This document shows positions 30,516-30,587 of a stretch of DNA of 30,587 nucleotides, in pieces. The notes beneath the pieces were generated by a model. It did not search any database and had not been told where the DNA came from. It was given only the letters and a program-made list of their open reading frames with translations. The first letter of the stretch is position 1. Every line of letters begins with the position of its first letter. The DNA comes from Tubiluchus corallicola (lineage: Eukaryota; Priapulida; Priapulimorpha; Priapulimorphida; Tubiluchidae). A program made the translations under genes and the position numbers. The stretch is from NCBI GenBank assembly GCA_030141605.1, contig JAQGDQ010001665.1, positions 1 to 30,587 on the forward strand, written 5' to 3'.

Positions 30516-30587
30516 GCAACAACAACAAGAACAACAACAGCAACAGCAACAACAACAATAATAATATTAATAAAAATAATAATAGTA
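30473..30587. repeat. (CAA)n microsatellite with CAG variants, then (AAT)n
   Basis: CAA repeats run from 30473 to about 30559 with a few CAG units and one AAG, then AAT-rich repeats to the window end. Confidence 0.97.

Overview
This is nuclear DNA from an animal, most likely an invertebrate. The evidence is C2H2 zinc-finger arrays, a CUB-domain exon with GT/AG splice sites, non-LTR retrotransposon remnants, several short DNA-transposon remnants, a long satellite and microsatellites. The window is AT-rich and gene-poor. I cannot name the species, and nothing here is bacterial.

Layout. Positions 1-6840 are a 43-bp satellite of about 159 copies. Next come two tandem copies of one large unit: unit A (about 6845-15648) and unit B (about 15649-26048). 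Each begins with a 24-bp minisatellite (9 copies, then 3), and a third block of 5 copies closes unit B at 26049-26168. Each unit carries, in the same order, a conserved noncoding block, a minus-strand poly-C2H2 zinc-finger gene (15 fingers in A, 18 in B), a TA-flanked pogo/Tigger-like short element, remnants of a non-LTR retrotransposon, and a conserved right flank.

The units differ by later events. Unit B gained a 1.2-kb insert containing a hAT-like element, a 441-bp insertion with an (ATT)n tail, and a minus-strand retrotransposon of about 2.65 kb. Unit B also lost the 5' part of the plus-strand retrotransposon that unit A keeps, at a 4-bp microhomology. Unit A carries a 22-bp minisatellite that supplies the stop codon of its zinc-finger gene.

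After 26213 the sequence is outside the duplication. It holds one unrecognised possible exon (27770-28021), a piggyBac-like short element containing a 75-bp-arm hairpin (28106-28515), one CUB exon on the minus strand (28758-28900), a (CT)43 tract and a (CAA)n tract.

The two zinc-finger genes are the only convincing host genes apart from the CUB exon. All 33 fingers keep their four zinc ligands. Variation sits mainly at the helix positions that read DNA. This is the pattern of young, fast-turning-over polydactyl zinc-finger genes, here next to a large satellite. Whether the proteins bind that satellite or the nearby transposons is speculation that can be tested.
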